Shown piece after piece: positions 30,940 to 40,425 of a DNA stretch of 64,000 nucleotides; position 1 is the first letter of the stretch, and each line of letters starts with the position of its first letter. A program made the translations under genes and the position numbers. The DNA comes from a bacterium (GTDB taxonomy: Bacteria > Bacillota > Bacilli > Lactobacillales > Streptococcaceae), in assembly GCA_905221205.1 (NCBI GenBank), contig CAJNCG010000002.1:1-64000 (forward strand), in the 5' to 3' direction. The notes under the pieces were generated by a model. That model was not told where the DNA came from and did no database searches. It was given only the letters and a program-made list of their open reading frames with translations.

Positions 30940-32037
30940 TCAATTTTTGTTTACAGCAACTTGACCATCTTGAATAGTGAAGATGCTTAGATTTTCTGGT
31001 AGATTTTGAAGATGGTCTAAGCTTGTTGTTGTGATAAAGGTTTGGATTGACTGAGAAATCGTTTCTAATAATTTTAGTTGTCTGGTATTGTCAAGTTCGC
31101 TCATAACATCGTCAAGTAGTAATATTGGAGATTCTGTAGTAATACTTTCCATTAACTCGATTTCTGCTAATTTTATAGAAAGGACGAGACTACGATGTTG
31201 GCCTTGACTTCCAAAACTAGCGTCCATCCCATTTATATAAAAAGAAATATCATCTCGATGAGGACCGACACCAGTATTCTTTTTAAATAAATCTCTGGAT
31301 CTACTTTTTTCTAAAGCAATTTTGAAAGATTCGGATAAGTCTTCTTTGTCAGTTATCTTGACAGAAGATTGATAGGATATTGACAACTCTTCAATCTGAT
31401 TAGAGAGTTCAAAATGTTTCTTACGCGCAAATGATTCTAGTTTTTTTATGAAATCTAAGCGGTGATTCATTACACGACATCCATAATCAACTAGCTGATC
31501 ATCCAATACTGAAAGGAAGGTTTCATCTATTTTTTGAGCTGATTTTAGGTAAGTGTTTCTTTGTTTTAGGATGTGATTATAATTGGTTAAGTCAGATAAA
31601 TAGATTGGCTTGATTTGTCCAAGTTCCATATCAATGAATTTCCGTCGAACCGAAGGTGCTCCTTTAATTAGTTGTAAATCTTCAGGAGCAAATAAAACAA
31701 CATTCATGTGTCCTACATAATCTGAAAGGCGCGCCTGTTTTAAGTGATTAACTTTTGTCACACGGCCTTTTTGTGTTAGTTCGATTTCTAGAGGAATGGA
31801 TCCAGTTTTTTTCTGAACGAGACCTGAAAGATGAAGTTGTTCCTCATCAAAATGAATGAGATTTTTATCTGTTCGAGTTCGATGACTACGCGTTAAGGCT
31901 AAAAAATAGATAGCCTCTAGCATGTTTGTTTTTCCTTGTGCATTACGTCCTAAAAAGACATTCAATTTAGGATTAAAGTCTATTTTCGTCTCTTTGTAGT
32001 TACGAAAAGTCTTGAGAGATAGGTTTTGTAGCCACAT
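30940..32037 (-). CDS. recF: DNA replication and repair protein RecF
   Basis: SMC-like ATPase that loads RecA at gaps together with RecOR. Walker A is GRNAQGKTN (about 30-38), the signature is near [12 protein letters not shown] and Walker B is [11 protein letters not shown]. At 365 residues it is full length. In Bacillus recF is next to dnaN; here, as in pneumococcus, the yaaA-recF pair has moved about 18 kb away. The start lies 2 bases after yaaA. Confidence 0.97.
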   Translation of the reverse strand: MWLQNLSLKTFRNYKETKIDFNPKLNVFLGRNAQGKTNMLEAIYFLALTRSHRTRTDKNLIHFDEEQLHLSGLVQKKTGSIPLEIELTQKGRVTKVNHLKQARLSDYVGHMNVVLFAPEDLQLIKGAPSVRRKFIDMELGQIKPIYLSDLTNYNHILKQRNTYLKSAQKIDETFLSVLDDQLVDYGCRVMNHRLDFIKKLESFARKKHFELSNQIEELSISYQSSVKITDKEDLSESFKIALEKSRSRDLFKKNTGVGPHRDDISFYINGMDASFGSQGQHRSLVLSIKLAEIELMESITTESPILLLDDVMSELDNTRQLKLLETISQSIQTFITTTSLDHLQNLPENLSIFTIQDGQVAVNKN

Positions 32038-32039
32038 GA

Positions 32040-32408
32040 TTATCTACCAGGGAATCTCGGAGCTTGTTTGCTTTTAGGTGATGAAGCAGGTTTCGATTTG
32101 TCTTTTTTTACTCCCTTATTCATCTCTTTGACGAGTTTAGCGATTCGTTCTTTTTCAACTTTATCAGCTTGGTATTCATCTTGTTCTTCAGAAGTAGGTT
32201 GTGTCAACAAGATGTCAATGTCCATGTCAGGTATGTCAATTTTATCACCAATGCGAAGTTTTTTACCACGACGACTCTCTAATTCCCCATTAAAGTAAAC
32301 AGAATGTTCAGAGAGAAATGATTTGATAGCTCCTCCGCTATGTGTAATTCCAAGTTCTTTGAGTAGTGCTTGGAGGGTAATAAATTCTTCAAATAATTTG
32401 TATTCCAT
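32040..32408 (-). CDS. yaaA: S4-domain protein YaaA
   Basis: The 122-residue protein has an N-terminal S4-like RNA-binding fold ([22 protein letters not shown], about 3-70) and a basic, Pro/Lys-rich C-terminal tail ([19 protein letters not shown]) longer than in Bacillus YaaA. It is always coupled to recF. Its role is uncertain; ribosome-associated function is inferred from the fold. Confidence 0.88.
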   Translation of the reverse strand: MEYKLFEEFITLQALLKELGITHSGGAIKSFLSEHSVYFNGELESRRGKKLRIGDKIDIPDMDIDILLTQPTSEEQDEYQADKVEKERIAKLVKEMNKGVKKDKSKPASSPKSKQAPRFPGR

Positions 32409-32428
32409 AATTCACCTCAATCTTTGGT

Positions 32429-32434
32429 ATTATA
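32429..32434 (-). promoter_or_regulatory. Extended -10 of the yaaA-recF operon
   Basis: TGGTATAAT on the minus strand, 21 bases before the yaaA ATG. Confidence 0.7.
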
Positions 32435-32530
32435 CCATATTTTCCTAAAAATAGTGAGAGAAACAGGGAGAAATGTAAGCGATTTTTATTTCAAAAGTGT
32501 TACAGAGAACAAGAAAATTTCAGGTTTTCG

Positions 32531-32539
32531 TGATATAAT
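32531..32539 (+). promoter_or_regulatory. Extended -10 promoter of the M16 peptidase operon
   Basis: TGATATAAT followed by the AAGGAGG ribosome site and the first ATG at 32567. Confidence 0.75.
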
Positions 32540-32566
32540 AGAAGTCTGTATATAAGGAGGTAAATC

Positions 32567-33817
32567 ATGGAGTTAGTGCATGGAATTTCAACACATTTTA
32601 TCCAATCAAAGAAGTTTAAAACGAACAAAATCACCGTGCGTTTTACCGCTCCATTATCTCTTGATACGATTGCAGGTCGCATGTTGAGTGCGAGTATGCT
32701 AGAGACTGCTAACCAGATGTATCCTACTTCTCAAGCTTTGAGAAGACACTTGGCCAGTCTATATGGTACAGATATGTCAACCAATTGTTTTAGAAGAGGG
32801 CAAAGTCGTATTGTAGACTTGACATTTACCTATGTTCGTGATGAGTTTTTAAGTAGGAAAAATGTGCTAACTTCTCAGGTTTTGGAACTAGTAAAAGAAA
32901 CTCTTTTTTCACCCGTGGTAGTTGATAATGGATTTGATCCGGCCTTATTTGAAATTGAGAAAAAGCAATTGCTAGCAAGTTTAGCAGCTGATATGGATGA
33001 TTCTTTTTATTTTTCACATAAAGAATTAGACAAATTATTTTTTCATGATGAACGTCTCCAATTGGAATATAGTGATTTACGAAATCGTATTTTAGTTGAA
33101 ACTCCACAAAGTTCTTATTCTTGTTTCCAAGAATTTTTGGCCAATGATCGAATAGATTTCTTTTTCCTAGGTGATTTTAATGAGGTTGAAATTCAAAATG
33201 TATTAGAATCATTTGGTTTTAAAGGTCGAGAAGGTGATATTAAGGTTCAGTATTGTCAACCTTATTCCAATATCCTTCAGGAAGGTATGGTTCGGAAAAA
33301 TGTGGGACAGTCCATTTTAGAGTTGGGCTATCATTGCTCTGCTGAATATGGTGATGATCAACATTTATCCATGATTGTAATGAATGGTTTACTGGGTGGA
33401 TTTGCTCATTCTAAGCTCTTTACAAATGTCCGTGAAAATGCTGGATTAGCTTATACCATTTCAAGTCAGCTTGATTTATTTAGTGGATTTTTAAGGATGT
33501 ATGCTGGTATTGATCGAGAAAATCGGAATCAGGCTCGAAAAATGATGAATAATCAACTGCTTGATTTAAAAAAAGGTTATTTTACAGACTTTGAGTTAGA
33601 GCAGACCAAGGAAATGATTCGTCGGTCTTTGTTGCTTTCTCAAGATAATCAAGGTTCATTGATTGAACGTGCTTATCAAAATGCTTTACTTGGAAAATCT
33701 TCAGCAGACTTTAAAAGTTGGATTGAAAAGCTTGAACAAATTGACAAAGATGATATTTGTAGAGCAGCTAATAATGTGAAGCTACAAGCAATTTACTTTA
33801 TGGAAGGAATAGAATGA
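32567..33817 (+). CDS. M16 family peptidase homologue, probably catalytically inactive subunit
   Basis: Related to YmfF-type insulinase-like proteins. The 416 residues show the M16 fold C-terminal part (GLLGGFAHSKLFTNVRENAGLAYTI) but no HxxEH zinc motif near the N-terminus. In M16 heterodimers one partner is inactive and the other cleaves; the next gene has the zinc motif, so the two probably form a pair. It overlaps that gene by 4 bases. The substrate is unknown. Confidence 0.85.
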   Translation: MELVHGISTHFIQSKKFKTNKITVRFTAPLSLDTIAGRMLSASMLETANQMYPTSQALRRHLASLYGTDMSTNCFRRGQSRIVDLTFTYVRDEFLSRKNVLTSQVLELVKETLFSPVVVDNGFDPALFEIEKKQLLASLAADMDDSFYFSHKELDKLFFHDERLQLEYSDLRNRILVETPQSSYSCFQEFLANDRIDFFFLGDFNEVEIQNVLESFGFKGREGDIKVQYCQPYSNILQEGMVRKNVGQSILELGYHCSAEYGDDQHLSMIVMNGLLGGFAHSKLFTNVRENAGLAYTISSQLDLFSGFLRMYAGIDRENRNQARKMMNNQLLDLKKGYFTDFELEQTKEMIRRSLLLSQDNQGSLIERAYQNALLGKSSADFKSWIEKLEQIDKDDICRAANNVKLQAIYFMEGIE

Positions 33818-35097
33818 CAAAGGTTGTTTTTGAAGAAAAATACTATCCAGCTGTAAAAGAAATGGTTTATCGAACTCGTTTGGCAAACGGATTGACAGTA
33901 GCTCTTCTACCTAAAAAGGAATTTAAAGAGGTTTACGGGAGTGTCACTGTTCAGTTTGGTTCGGTAGATACGCTTGTCACAGAAGTTGACGGAGATGTAA
34001 AACAATATCCTGCGGGAATTGCTCATTTTCTTGAACATAAATTATTTGAGAGAGAAGATTCTAGCGATTTGATGTCGGCTTTTACGAGTCTAGGTGCAGA
34101 TAGCAATGCCTTTACAAGCTTTACAAAAACAAACTATCTTTTTTCATCGACGGATTATCTATTAGAGAATTTAGATTTACTTGATGAATTGGTAACATCA
34201 GCACATTTTACTGAAGATTCCATTTTAAGAGAGCAGGATATTATTCAGCAGGAACGAGAAATGTATCAAGATGATCCAGATTCGTGTTTATTCTTTTCAA
34301 CTTTAGCGAATTTGTATCCTGGTACACCTTTAGCAACTGATATAGTTGGAAGTGAGGAGTCCATTTCCCAAATTAATCTAACTAATTTGCAAGAAAACTT
34401 TACAAGGTTTTACAAACCTGTAAATATGTCTCTGTTTTTAGTTGGTAATTTTGATGTGGAGCAAGTACAGGACTATTTCGAAAGAAAAGAACTGAAAGAT
34501 TCAGATGTTCAGGAAGTATCAAAAGAAAAGTTGCTTTTACAAAATGTGAAGTCAACAGACAGTATGAGAATGGAAGTATCTTCTCCCAAACTAGCGATTG
34601 GAATTAGAGGTAAGCGAGAAGTTGCTGAAGCGGATTGCTATCGACATCATATTTTATTAAAATTATTGTTTGCAATGATGTTTGGTTGGACTTCGGATCG
34701 TTTTCAAAAACTATATGAATCAGGTAAAATAGATGCATCCTTATCTCTTGAAGTTGAAGTTACCAATCGCTTTCATTTTGTTATGTTGACAATGGATACA
34801 AAAGAGCCAGTTGCTTTATCTCATCAATTTAGGAAGGCCATTCGTAATTTTACAAAGGATTTGGATATTACAGAGGATCATTTAGATATTATCAAAAGAG
34901 AGATGTTTGGGGAATTTTTCAGTAGCATGAACTCTCTTGAATTTATTGCAACGCAATATGATGCTTTTGAACATGGTGAGACAATTTTTGATTTACCAAA
35001 GATTTTACAGGAAATTATTTTAGAGGATGTCCTTGATGCTGGACATCACTTAATAGATGAAGGGGATATAGTTGATTTTACAATATTCCCATCGTAG
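33814..35097 (+). CDS. M16 family zinc metallopeptidase (YmfH-like)
   Basis: Active-type partner of the preceding gene. The inverted zinc motif HFLEH (IAHFLEHKLFE, about 70) is present, with the downstream Glu in QQEREMYQDD as likely third ligand. The length of 427 residues is normal. It is followed by rodZ and pgsA, an order also found in Bacillus (ymfF-ymfH-ymfM-pgsA). The role is unknown; peptide degradation or maturation is the family expectation. Confidence 0.88.
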   Translation: MTKVVFEEKYYPAVKEMVYRTRLANGLTVALLPKKEFKEVYGSVTVQFGSVDTLVTEVDGDVKQYPAGIAHFLEHKLFEREDSSDLMSAFTSLGADSNAFTSFTKTNYLFSSTDYLLENLDLLDELVTSAHFTEDSILREQDIIQQEREMYQDDPDSCLFFSTLANLYPGTPLATDIVGSEESISQINLTNLQENFTRFYKPVNMSLFLVGNFDVEQVQDYFERKELKDSDVQEVSKEKLLLQNVKSTDSMRMEVSSPKLAIGIRGKREVAEADCYRHHILLKLLFAMMFGWTSDRFQKLYESGKIDASLSLEVEVTNRFHFVMLTMDTKEPVALSHQFRKAIRNFTKDLDITEDHLDIIKREMFGEFFSSMNSLEFIATQYDAFEHGETIFDLPKILQEIILEDVLDAGHHLIDEGDIVDFTIFPS

Positions 35098-35138
35098 TAA
35101 CCTATCATAATAGACACTAGAAAGAAGGGATGACAAGT

Positions 35139-35969
35139 ATGAGGAAAAAAACAATTGGTGAGGTTTTACGTTTAGCTAGAACCAACCAAGGGTTGACTTT
35201 AGAAGAATTACATAAAAAAACAGAAATTCAGTTGGAGATGTTGGAGGCAATGGAAGCTGATGATTTTGATCAACTTCCTAGTCCATTTTATACTCGTTCT
35301 TTTTTGCGAAAGTATGCGTGGGCTGTTGAGTTAGATGAGCGAATTGTCTTGGATGCTTATGATTCTGGGAGCATGATTACTTATGAGGAAGTAGATGTTG
35401 ATGAAGACGAGTTGACAGGCAGGAGACGTTCCAGTAAGAAAAATAAGACATCATTTTTACCTTTATTTTATTTTATACTCTTTGCACTATCGATTGTAAT
35501 TTTTGTGACTTATTATGTTTGGAATTATATCCAGACTCAACCGGAGCGTTCATCTGCGTCTAGTTATAGTGTAGTACAAGCAACAAGCTCGACTAGTTCT
35601 GCAACTCCATCTTCAACTAGTAGTAGTTCATCAAGTAATTCTTCGAATACTGAACCAGCTATAACGGTATCGGGTGAAGGAAATCGAGTAGAAGTTGCTT
35701 ATAAAACGAGTAAAGACACTGCAAAATTGCAATTATCAGTGTCAGATGCTAGAAGTTGGGTTAGTGTTTCAGAAAGTGATCTTGAGGGTGGTGTGACTTT
35801 ATCACCGGATAATAAAAGTGCGGAAACAACCGTTTCAACTAAAAATCCTGTGACCATTACGTTAGGTGTTGTCAAAGGTGCCGCTTTAACAGTAGATAAT
35901 CAGACTGTTGATTTATCGAAATTAACAGCTCAAACTGGACAAATCACTGTAACCTTTACTAAAAATTAA
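35139..35969 (+). CDS. rodZ: RodZ-like cell-shape protein (helix-turn-helix and membrane segment)
   Basis: I start at MRKKTIGEVLRLARTNQ because AAGAAGGG is 9 bases before it; the ATG three codons earlier touches that ribosome site. The 276 residues have an N-terminal HTH_25 domain (about 3-75), one membrane segment (about 104-124), a Ser/Thr-rich extracellular linker and a C-terminal beta-rich DUF4115 domain. In streptococci, which lack MreB, the partner is likely the MreCD/elongation machinery. It precedes pgsA by 10 bases. Confidence 0.88.
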   Translation: MRKKTIGEVLRLARTNQGLTLEELHKKTEIQLEMLEAMEADDFDQLPSPFYTRSFLRKYAWAVELDERIVLDAYDSGSMITYEEVDVDEDELTGRRRSSKKNKTSFLPLFYFILFALSIVIFVTYYVWNYIQTQPERSSASSYSVVQATSSTSSATPSSTSSSSSSNSSNTEPAITVSGEGNRVEVAYKTSKDTAKLQLSVSDARSWVSVSESDLEGGVTLSPDNKSAETTVSTKNPVTITLGVVKGAALTVDNQTVDLSKLTAQTGQITVTFTKN

Positions 35970-35979
35970 GGAAAAACGA

Positions 35980-36525
35980 ATGAAAAAAGAACAAATTCCA
36001 AATCTCTTAACAATAGGTCGAATTCTCTTTATACCTATTTTTATCTTCATTTTAACGATAGGAAATTCGATAGAGAGTCATATAGTAGCAGCTATTATCT
36101 TTGCTATTGCCAGTATTACAGACTATTTAGATGGATATTTAGCTCGTAAATGGAATGTGGTCAGTAATTTTGGTAAATTTGCAGATCCTATGGCGGATAA
36201 GCTACTAGTTATGTCGGCTTTTATTATGCTGATTGAATTAGGTATGGCTCCGGCTTGGATTGTTGCAGTGATTATCTGTCGTGAGTTGGCTGTGACAGGT
36301 TTGAGGCTTTTACTGGTTGAAACTGGTGGAACGGTTTTAGCAGCAGCAATGCCTGGAAAAATTAAAACTTTCAGTCAGATGTTTGCGATTATTTTCTTGC
36401 TATTACATTGGACTTTGATTGGTCAAGTCCTACTTTATGTAGCCTTGTTTTTCACTATCTACTCTGGCTATGATTATTTCAAGGGTAGTGCCTATGTATT
36501 TAAAGGGACACTTGGTTCGAAATGA
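35980..36525 (+). CDS. pgsA: CDP-diacylglycerol--glycerol-3-phosphate 3-phosphatidyltransferase
   Basis: Makes phosphatidylglycerol phosphate, the first step to PG and cardiolipin. The 181-residue membrane protein carries the complete CDP-alcohol phosphotransferase motif: DYLDGYLAR, then G and DPMADK. It overlaps ecfA1 by 4 bases. Confidence 0.97.
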   Translation: MKKEQIPNLLTIGRILFIPIFIFILTIGNSIESHIVAAIIFAIASITDYLDGYLARKWNVVSNFGKFADPMADKLLVMSAFIMLIELGMAPAWIVAVIICRELAVTGLRLLLVETGGTVLAAAMPGKIKTFSQMFAIIFLLLHWTLIGQVLLYVALFFTIYSGYDYFKGSAYVFKGTLGSK

Positions 36526-37349
36526 AATCAATAATTGATGTAAAAAATCTTTCTTTTCGTTATAAGGAAAGTCAGGAATACTATGATGTGAAGGATATTA
36601 CGTTTCACGTGAAACGTGGAGAATGGCTTTCGATTGTAGGGCATAATGGTAGTGGTAAATCAACGACTGTCCGGTTAATTGATGGCTTACTGGAAGCAGA
36701 ATCTGGAGAGATTGTAATTGATGGCCAACTGCTGACTGAGGAAAATGTTTGGGATATACGTCGTCAAATCGGTATGGTTTTTCAAAATCCAGACAATCAA
36801 TTTGTTGGAGCGACTGTTGAAGATGATGTTGCCTTTGGTTTGGAAAATCAGGGCCTTTCTCGTCAAGAAATGAAAAAGAGAGTGGAAGAAGCTCTGGATT
36901 TAGTTGGCATGTTGGACTTTAAAAAGAGAGAGCCGGCGCGTCTATCGGGTGGTCAAAAGCAACGTGTGGCTATTGCAGGTGTTGTAGCCCTAAGACCAGC
37001 TATTTTAATCCTAGATGAAGCAACGAGTATGTTGGATCCTGAGGGACGTAGAGAACTGATTGAGACAGTAAAAGGAATTCGAAAAGACTATGATATGACG
37101 GTCATTTCCATTACACATGATTTGGAAGAAGTTGCCATGAGTGATCGTGTATTGGTCATGAAAAAAGGGTCAATTGAATCAACTAGTAGTCCAAGAGAGC
37201 TTTTCTCTCGAAATGATTTAGATCAAATTGGATTAGACGATCCTTTTGCTAATCAATTAAAAAATTCTTTGAGCCAGAATGGCTATGATTTGCCTGAAAA
37301 TTATTTGACAGAAAGTGAGCTAGAGGATAAGCTATGGGAATTGCTCTAG
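36522..37349 (+). CDS. ecfA1: ECF transporter ATPase EcfA1
   Basis: First ATPase of the shared energising module for vitamin and metal S-components. Walker [11 protein letters not shown] loop QNPDNQFVG, signature LSGGQKQR, and Walker [13 protein letters not shown] are intact in 275 residues. It overlaps ecfA2 by 16 bases. A parS-like site lies within it at 36601-36616. Confidence 0.97.
   Translation: MKSIIDVKNLSFRYKESQEYYDVKDITFHVKRGEWLSIVGHNGSGKSTTVRLIDGLLEAESGEIVIDGQLLTEENVWDIRRQIGMVFQNPDNQFVGATVEDDVAFGLENQGLSRQEMKKRVEEALDLVGMLDFKKREPARLSGGQKQRVAIAGVVALRPAILILDEATSMLDPEGRRELIETVKGIRKDYDMTVISITHDLEEVAMSDRVLVMKKGSIESTSSPRELFSRNDLDQIGLDDPFANQLKNSLSQNGYDLPENYLTESELEDKLWELL
36601..36616. promoter_or_regulatory. 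parS-like ParB-binding site inside ecfA1
   Basis: CGTTTCACGTGAAACG is a perfect palindrome matching the ParB consensus in 14 of 16 positions. It is about 21.6 kb from the origin on the same arm as the YfhO site. Confidence 0.82.
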
Positions 37350-38173
37350 AAAATGTGAGTTTTACATATCAAGAAGGGACTCCTTTAGCTTCAACAGCTT
37401 TGTCGGATGTTTCTTTGACGATTGAAGATGGTTCTTATACGGCCTTAATTGGACATACAGGTAGCGGTAAATCAACTATTTTACAACTTTTAAATGGTTT
37501 ATTGGTGCCAAGTCAAGGAAGTGTACGAGTTTTTGATACCTTAATCACCTCGAATTCTAAAAATAAAGATATTCGTCAAATTAGAAAACAGGTTGGCTTG
37601 GTATTTCAGTTTGCTGAAAATCAGATTTTTGAAGAAACGGTTTTGAAGGACGTTGCTTTTGGACCGCAAAATTTTGGAGTTTCTGAAGAAGATGCGGAGC
37701 AGATTGCGCGTGAAAAACTGGCTTTGGTTGGAATTGAGGAATCACTTTTTGATCGCAGTCCGTTTGAGCTGTCAGGTGGACAAATGAGACGTGTCGCCAT
37801 TGCAGGCATACTTGCCATGGAGCCAGCTATATTAGTCTTAGATGAGCCCACAGCAGGCTTAGATCCCCTGGGGAGAAAAGAGTTGATGAATTTGTTCAAA
37901 AAACTCCATCAGTCAGGGATGACCATTGTCTTAGTCACGCATTTGATGGATGATGTTGCTGAATATGCGAATCAAGTCTATGTAATGGAAAAGGGACGCT
38001 TAGTGAAGGGTGGCAAACCAAGTGATGTCTTTCAAGATGTTGTCTTTATGGAAGAAGTGCAGTTGGGAGTACCTAAAATTACGGCCTTTTGTAAACGATT
38101 GGCTGATAGAGGCGTGTCATTTAAACGATTACCGATTAAGATAGAGGAGTTCAAGGAGTCGCTAAATGGATAG
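37334..38173 (+). CDS. ecfA2: ECF transporter ATPase EcfA2
   Basis: Second ATPase of the ECF module, forming a heterodimer with EcfA1. Walker [11 protein letters not shown] loop QFAENQIFE, signature LSGGQMRR and Walker [13 protein letters not shown] are all present in 279 residues. It overlaps both ecfA1 and ecfT. Confidence 0.97.
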   Translation: MGIALENVSFTYQEGTPLASTALSDVSLTIEDGSYTALIGHTGSGKSTILQLLNGLLVPSQGSVRVFDTLITSNSKNKDIRQIRKQVGLVFQFAENQIFEETVLKDVAFGPQNFGVSEEDAEQIAREKLALVGIEESLFDRSPFELSGGQMRRVAIAGILAMEPAILVLDEPTAGLDPLGRKELMNLFKKLHQSGMTIVLVTHLMDDVAEYANQVYVMEKGRLVKGGKPSDVFQDVVFMEEVQLGVPKITAFCKRLADRGVSFKRLPIKIEEFKESLNG

Positions 38174-38960
38174 TATGATTTTGGGGCGTTATATCCCAGG
38201 GGATTCGATTGTTCACCGGTTGGACCCACGTAGCAAATTACTGGCTATGATGCTACTGATTTTGATCGTTTTTTGGGCTAATAATCCCTTGACGAATTTG
38301 ATTCTTTTTATAGCGACAGGGATATTTATTGCCTTGTCAGGAGTATCTCTTTCATTCTTTATTCAGGGCTTGAAATCTATGTTTTTCTTGATTGCCTTCA
38401 CAACTATTTTTCAACTGTTTTTCATTTCTAGTGGGAATGTTTTATTTGAGTTTTCGTTTGTGAGAATCACGGATTATGCTTTGCAACAATCTGGAATTAT
38501 TTTTTGTCGCTTTATATTGATTATTTTCTTTTCAACTTTGTTAACCTTAACGACCATGCCCTTAAGTTTGGCATCAGCTGTTGAAGCTTTGTTAGCGCCT
38601 TTAAAACGTGTGAAAGTTCCAGTCCATGAAATTGGATTGATGCTGTCTATGAGTTTGCGTTTTGTCCCAACATTGATGGATGATACGACGCGGATTATGA
38701 ATGCACAGAAAGCGCGTGGAGTGGATTTTGGTGAAGGAAGCATTGTTCAAAAAGTAAAGGCCATGATTCCTATTTTGATTCCTCTTTTTGCGACAAGTTT
38801 AAAACGTGCGGATTCCTTAGCTATCGCCATGGAAGCGCGTGGTTATCAGGGTGGAAAAGGTAGAAGTCAATACCGACAATTGAAATGGACGCGAAAGGAT
38901 ACGCTGACCATTCTTGTTATTCTTGTACTTGGTTGTTGCTTATTTTTCTTAAAATCTTAG
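38166..38960 (+). CDS. ecfT: ECF transporter transmembrane protein EcfT
   Basis: Membrane scaffold linking the EcfA1A2 ATPases to interchangeable S-components. The 264 residues form about five membrane segments, with the coupling-helix motifs [11 protein letters not shown] and AMEARGY (the Ala-Arg-Gly signature twice). No S-component gene is adjacent, typical of group II ECF systems. Confidence 0.96.
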   Translation: MDSMILGRYIPGDSIVHRLDPRSKLLAMMLLILIVFWANNPLTNLILFIATGIFIALSGVSLSFFIQGLKSMFFLIAFTTIFQLFFISSGNVLFEFSFVRITDYALQQSGIIFCRFILIIFFSTLLTLTTMPLSLASAVEALLAPLKRVKVPVHEIGLMLSMSLRFVPTLMDDTTRIMNAQKARGVDFGEGSIVQKVKAMIPILIPLFATSLKRADSLAIAMEARGYQGGKGRSQYRQLKWTRKDTLTILVILVLGCCLFFLKS

Positions 38961-39019
38961 TAGCTTTCAGGAATTTATAAAAAAGTTACTGTAACAGTTT
39001 TTGATATAAAGGTAGGGAT

Positions 39020-39838
39020 ATGAACCGTTTTAAAAAATCAAAATATGTCATTATTGTTTTTGTCACTGTTCTGCTTGTGTCAGCTCTCTTAGCGACGACT
39101 TATTCAAGCGCAATTGTGACAAAATTAGGAGATGGAATCTCATTGGTTGATAGGGTTGTGCAAAAACCTTTTCAGTGGTTTGCTTCTGTCAAATCAGATT
39201 TGGCACATTTGACACGAACATATAATGAAAATGAAAGTTTGAAGAAACAGATTTACCAATTAGAAGTTAAATCAAATGAGGCGGAAAGTTTAAAGACAGA
39301 AAATGAACAACTGCGCCAATTGCTTGATATGAAGTCTAAATTGCAAGCTACAAAGACTTTAGCAGCAGATGTTATTATGCGTTCCCCGGTATCTTGGAAA
39401 CAGGAGTTGACCTTGGATGCAGGCAAATCAAAAGGGGCTTCTGAAAACATGTTAGCCATTGCAAATGGTGGCTTGATTGGGAGCGTTTCAAAAGTAGAGG
39501 AGAACTCTACCATGGTTAACCTTCTGACAAATACGGAAAATGCTGATAAGATTTCTGTTAAAATTCAACATGGTTCTACTACAATTTATGGAATTATTGT
39601 TGGCTATGACAAGGAAAATGAAGTTCTTAAAATTAGTCAATTAAATAGTAATAGCGATATTAGTACAGGCGATAAGGTGACCACTGGTGGATTAGGAAAC
39701 TTTAACGTTTCTGATATTCCTGTTGGTGAAGTGGTTGCCACAACGCATAGTACGGACTACTTGACACGAGAAGTAACTGTTAAATTAAGTGCAGATACTC
39801 ATAATGTGAGTGTGATAGAATTAGTGGGGAATTCATAA
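39020..39838 (+). CDS. mreC: Rod-shape/elongation protein MreC
   Basis: Bitopic membrane protein of peripheral peptidoglycan synthesis. It has an N-terminal membrane segment (about 9-29), a coiled coil (about 62-105, ENESLKKQIYQLEVKSNEAESL region) and the MreC beta-barrel core. The 272 residues are normal. It overlaps mreD by one base. It belongs with mreD, rodZ and pcsB, the pneumococcal septal and peripheral wall set. Confidence 0.96.
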   Translation: MNRFKKSKYVIIVFVTVLLVSALLATTYSSAIVTKLGDGISLVDRVVQKPFQWFASVKSDLAHLTRTYNENESLKKQIYQLEVKSNEAESLKTENEQLRQLLDMKSKLQATKTLAADVIMRSPVSWKQELTLDAGKSKGASENMLAIANGGLIGSVSKVEENSTMVNLLTNTENADKISVKIQHGSTTIYGIIVGYDKENEVLKISQLNSNSDISTGDKVTTGGLGNFNVSDIPVGEVVATTHSTDYLTREVTVKLSADTHNVSVIELVGNS

Positions 39839-40332
39839 TGAGACAGTTGAAGCGAGTTGGAGTGTTTTTATTGCTTCCTTTCTTTGTTCTAATTGATGCC
39901 CATATTAGCCAGCTTCTGGGGTCATTTTTTCCCCATGTACAGTTGGCTAGTCATTTTCTGTTTTTATTTCTCTTATTTGAGACGATTGAAGTATCAGAGT
40001 ATTTCTATTTAGCTTATTGTTTTGTAGTTGGTTTGGTTTATGATATTTACTTTTTCCACTTGATTGGAATTGCGACTCTGTTGTTCGTCTTGTTGGGGGT
40101 ATTTCTCCATAAATTTAATAGTGTTATTTTATTGAATCGTTGGACGAGAATGTTAGCAATTATTGTCATGACTTTTCTATTTGAAATGGGGGCTTACATA
40201 CTTGCAATAGCGGTAGGTTTAACTGTGGATAGTATGTCTTTATTCATAGTCTATAGTTTAGTTCCATCAATGATTTTGAACCTTATATGGATGCTTGTTT
40301 TTCAGTTTATTTTTGAAAAATTTTACCTATAA
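39838..40332 (+). CDS. mreD: Rod-shape/elongation protein MreD
   Basis: A 164-residue integral membrane partner of MreC with about five membrane segments and little soluble sequence. Its identity rests on hydrophobic profile, length and position immediately after mreC and before pcsB. Confidence 0.93.
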   Translation: MRQLKRVGVFLLLPFFVLIDAHISQLLGSFFPHVQLASHFLFLFLLFETIEVSEYFYLAYCFVVGLVYDIYFFHLIGIATLLFVLLGVFLHKFNSVILLNRWTRMLAIIVMTFLFEMGAYILAIAVGLTVDSMSLFIVYSLVPSMILNLIWMLVFQFIFEKFYL

Positions 40333-40346
40333 GAAAGAAATAAAAA

Positions 40347-40390
40347 TGTAACAAAGGCGTAATATTCATTAGGCCTTTTTTTGGTATACT
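40347..40390 (+). promoter_or_regulatory. WalR (VicR) box and promoter of pcsB
   Basis: TGTAAC-AAAGG-CGTAAT (40347-40363) fits the WalR direct repeat TGTWAH-N5-TGTWAH with one mismatch. The extended -10 TGGTATACT ends at 40390. WalRK control of pcsB is established in pneumococcus. Confidence 0.88.
40353..40385 (+). terminator. Probable mreCD terminator overlapping the WalR box
   Basis: AAAGGC-G-TAAT / ATTA-G-GCCTTT forms a hairpin of ten base pairs with one G-G mismatch and a 4-base loop, followed by a run of T to 40382. The second WalR half site is inside the left arm. Confidence 0.7.
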
Positions 40391-40425
40391 AGTAATGTCT
40401 TTAAAAGAAGGAGTATCTACGCAAT

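Noticed and set aside
32474..32490. cre-like site before the M16 operon (TGTAAGCGATTTTT)
   Set aside because: The conserved CA at the right end is missing, so the match is too weak.
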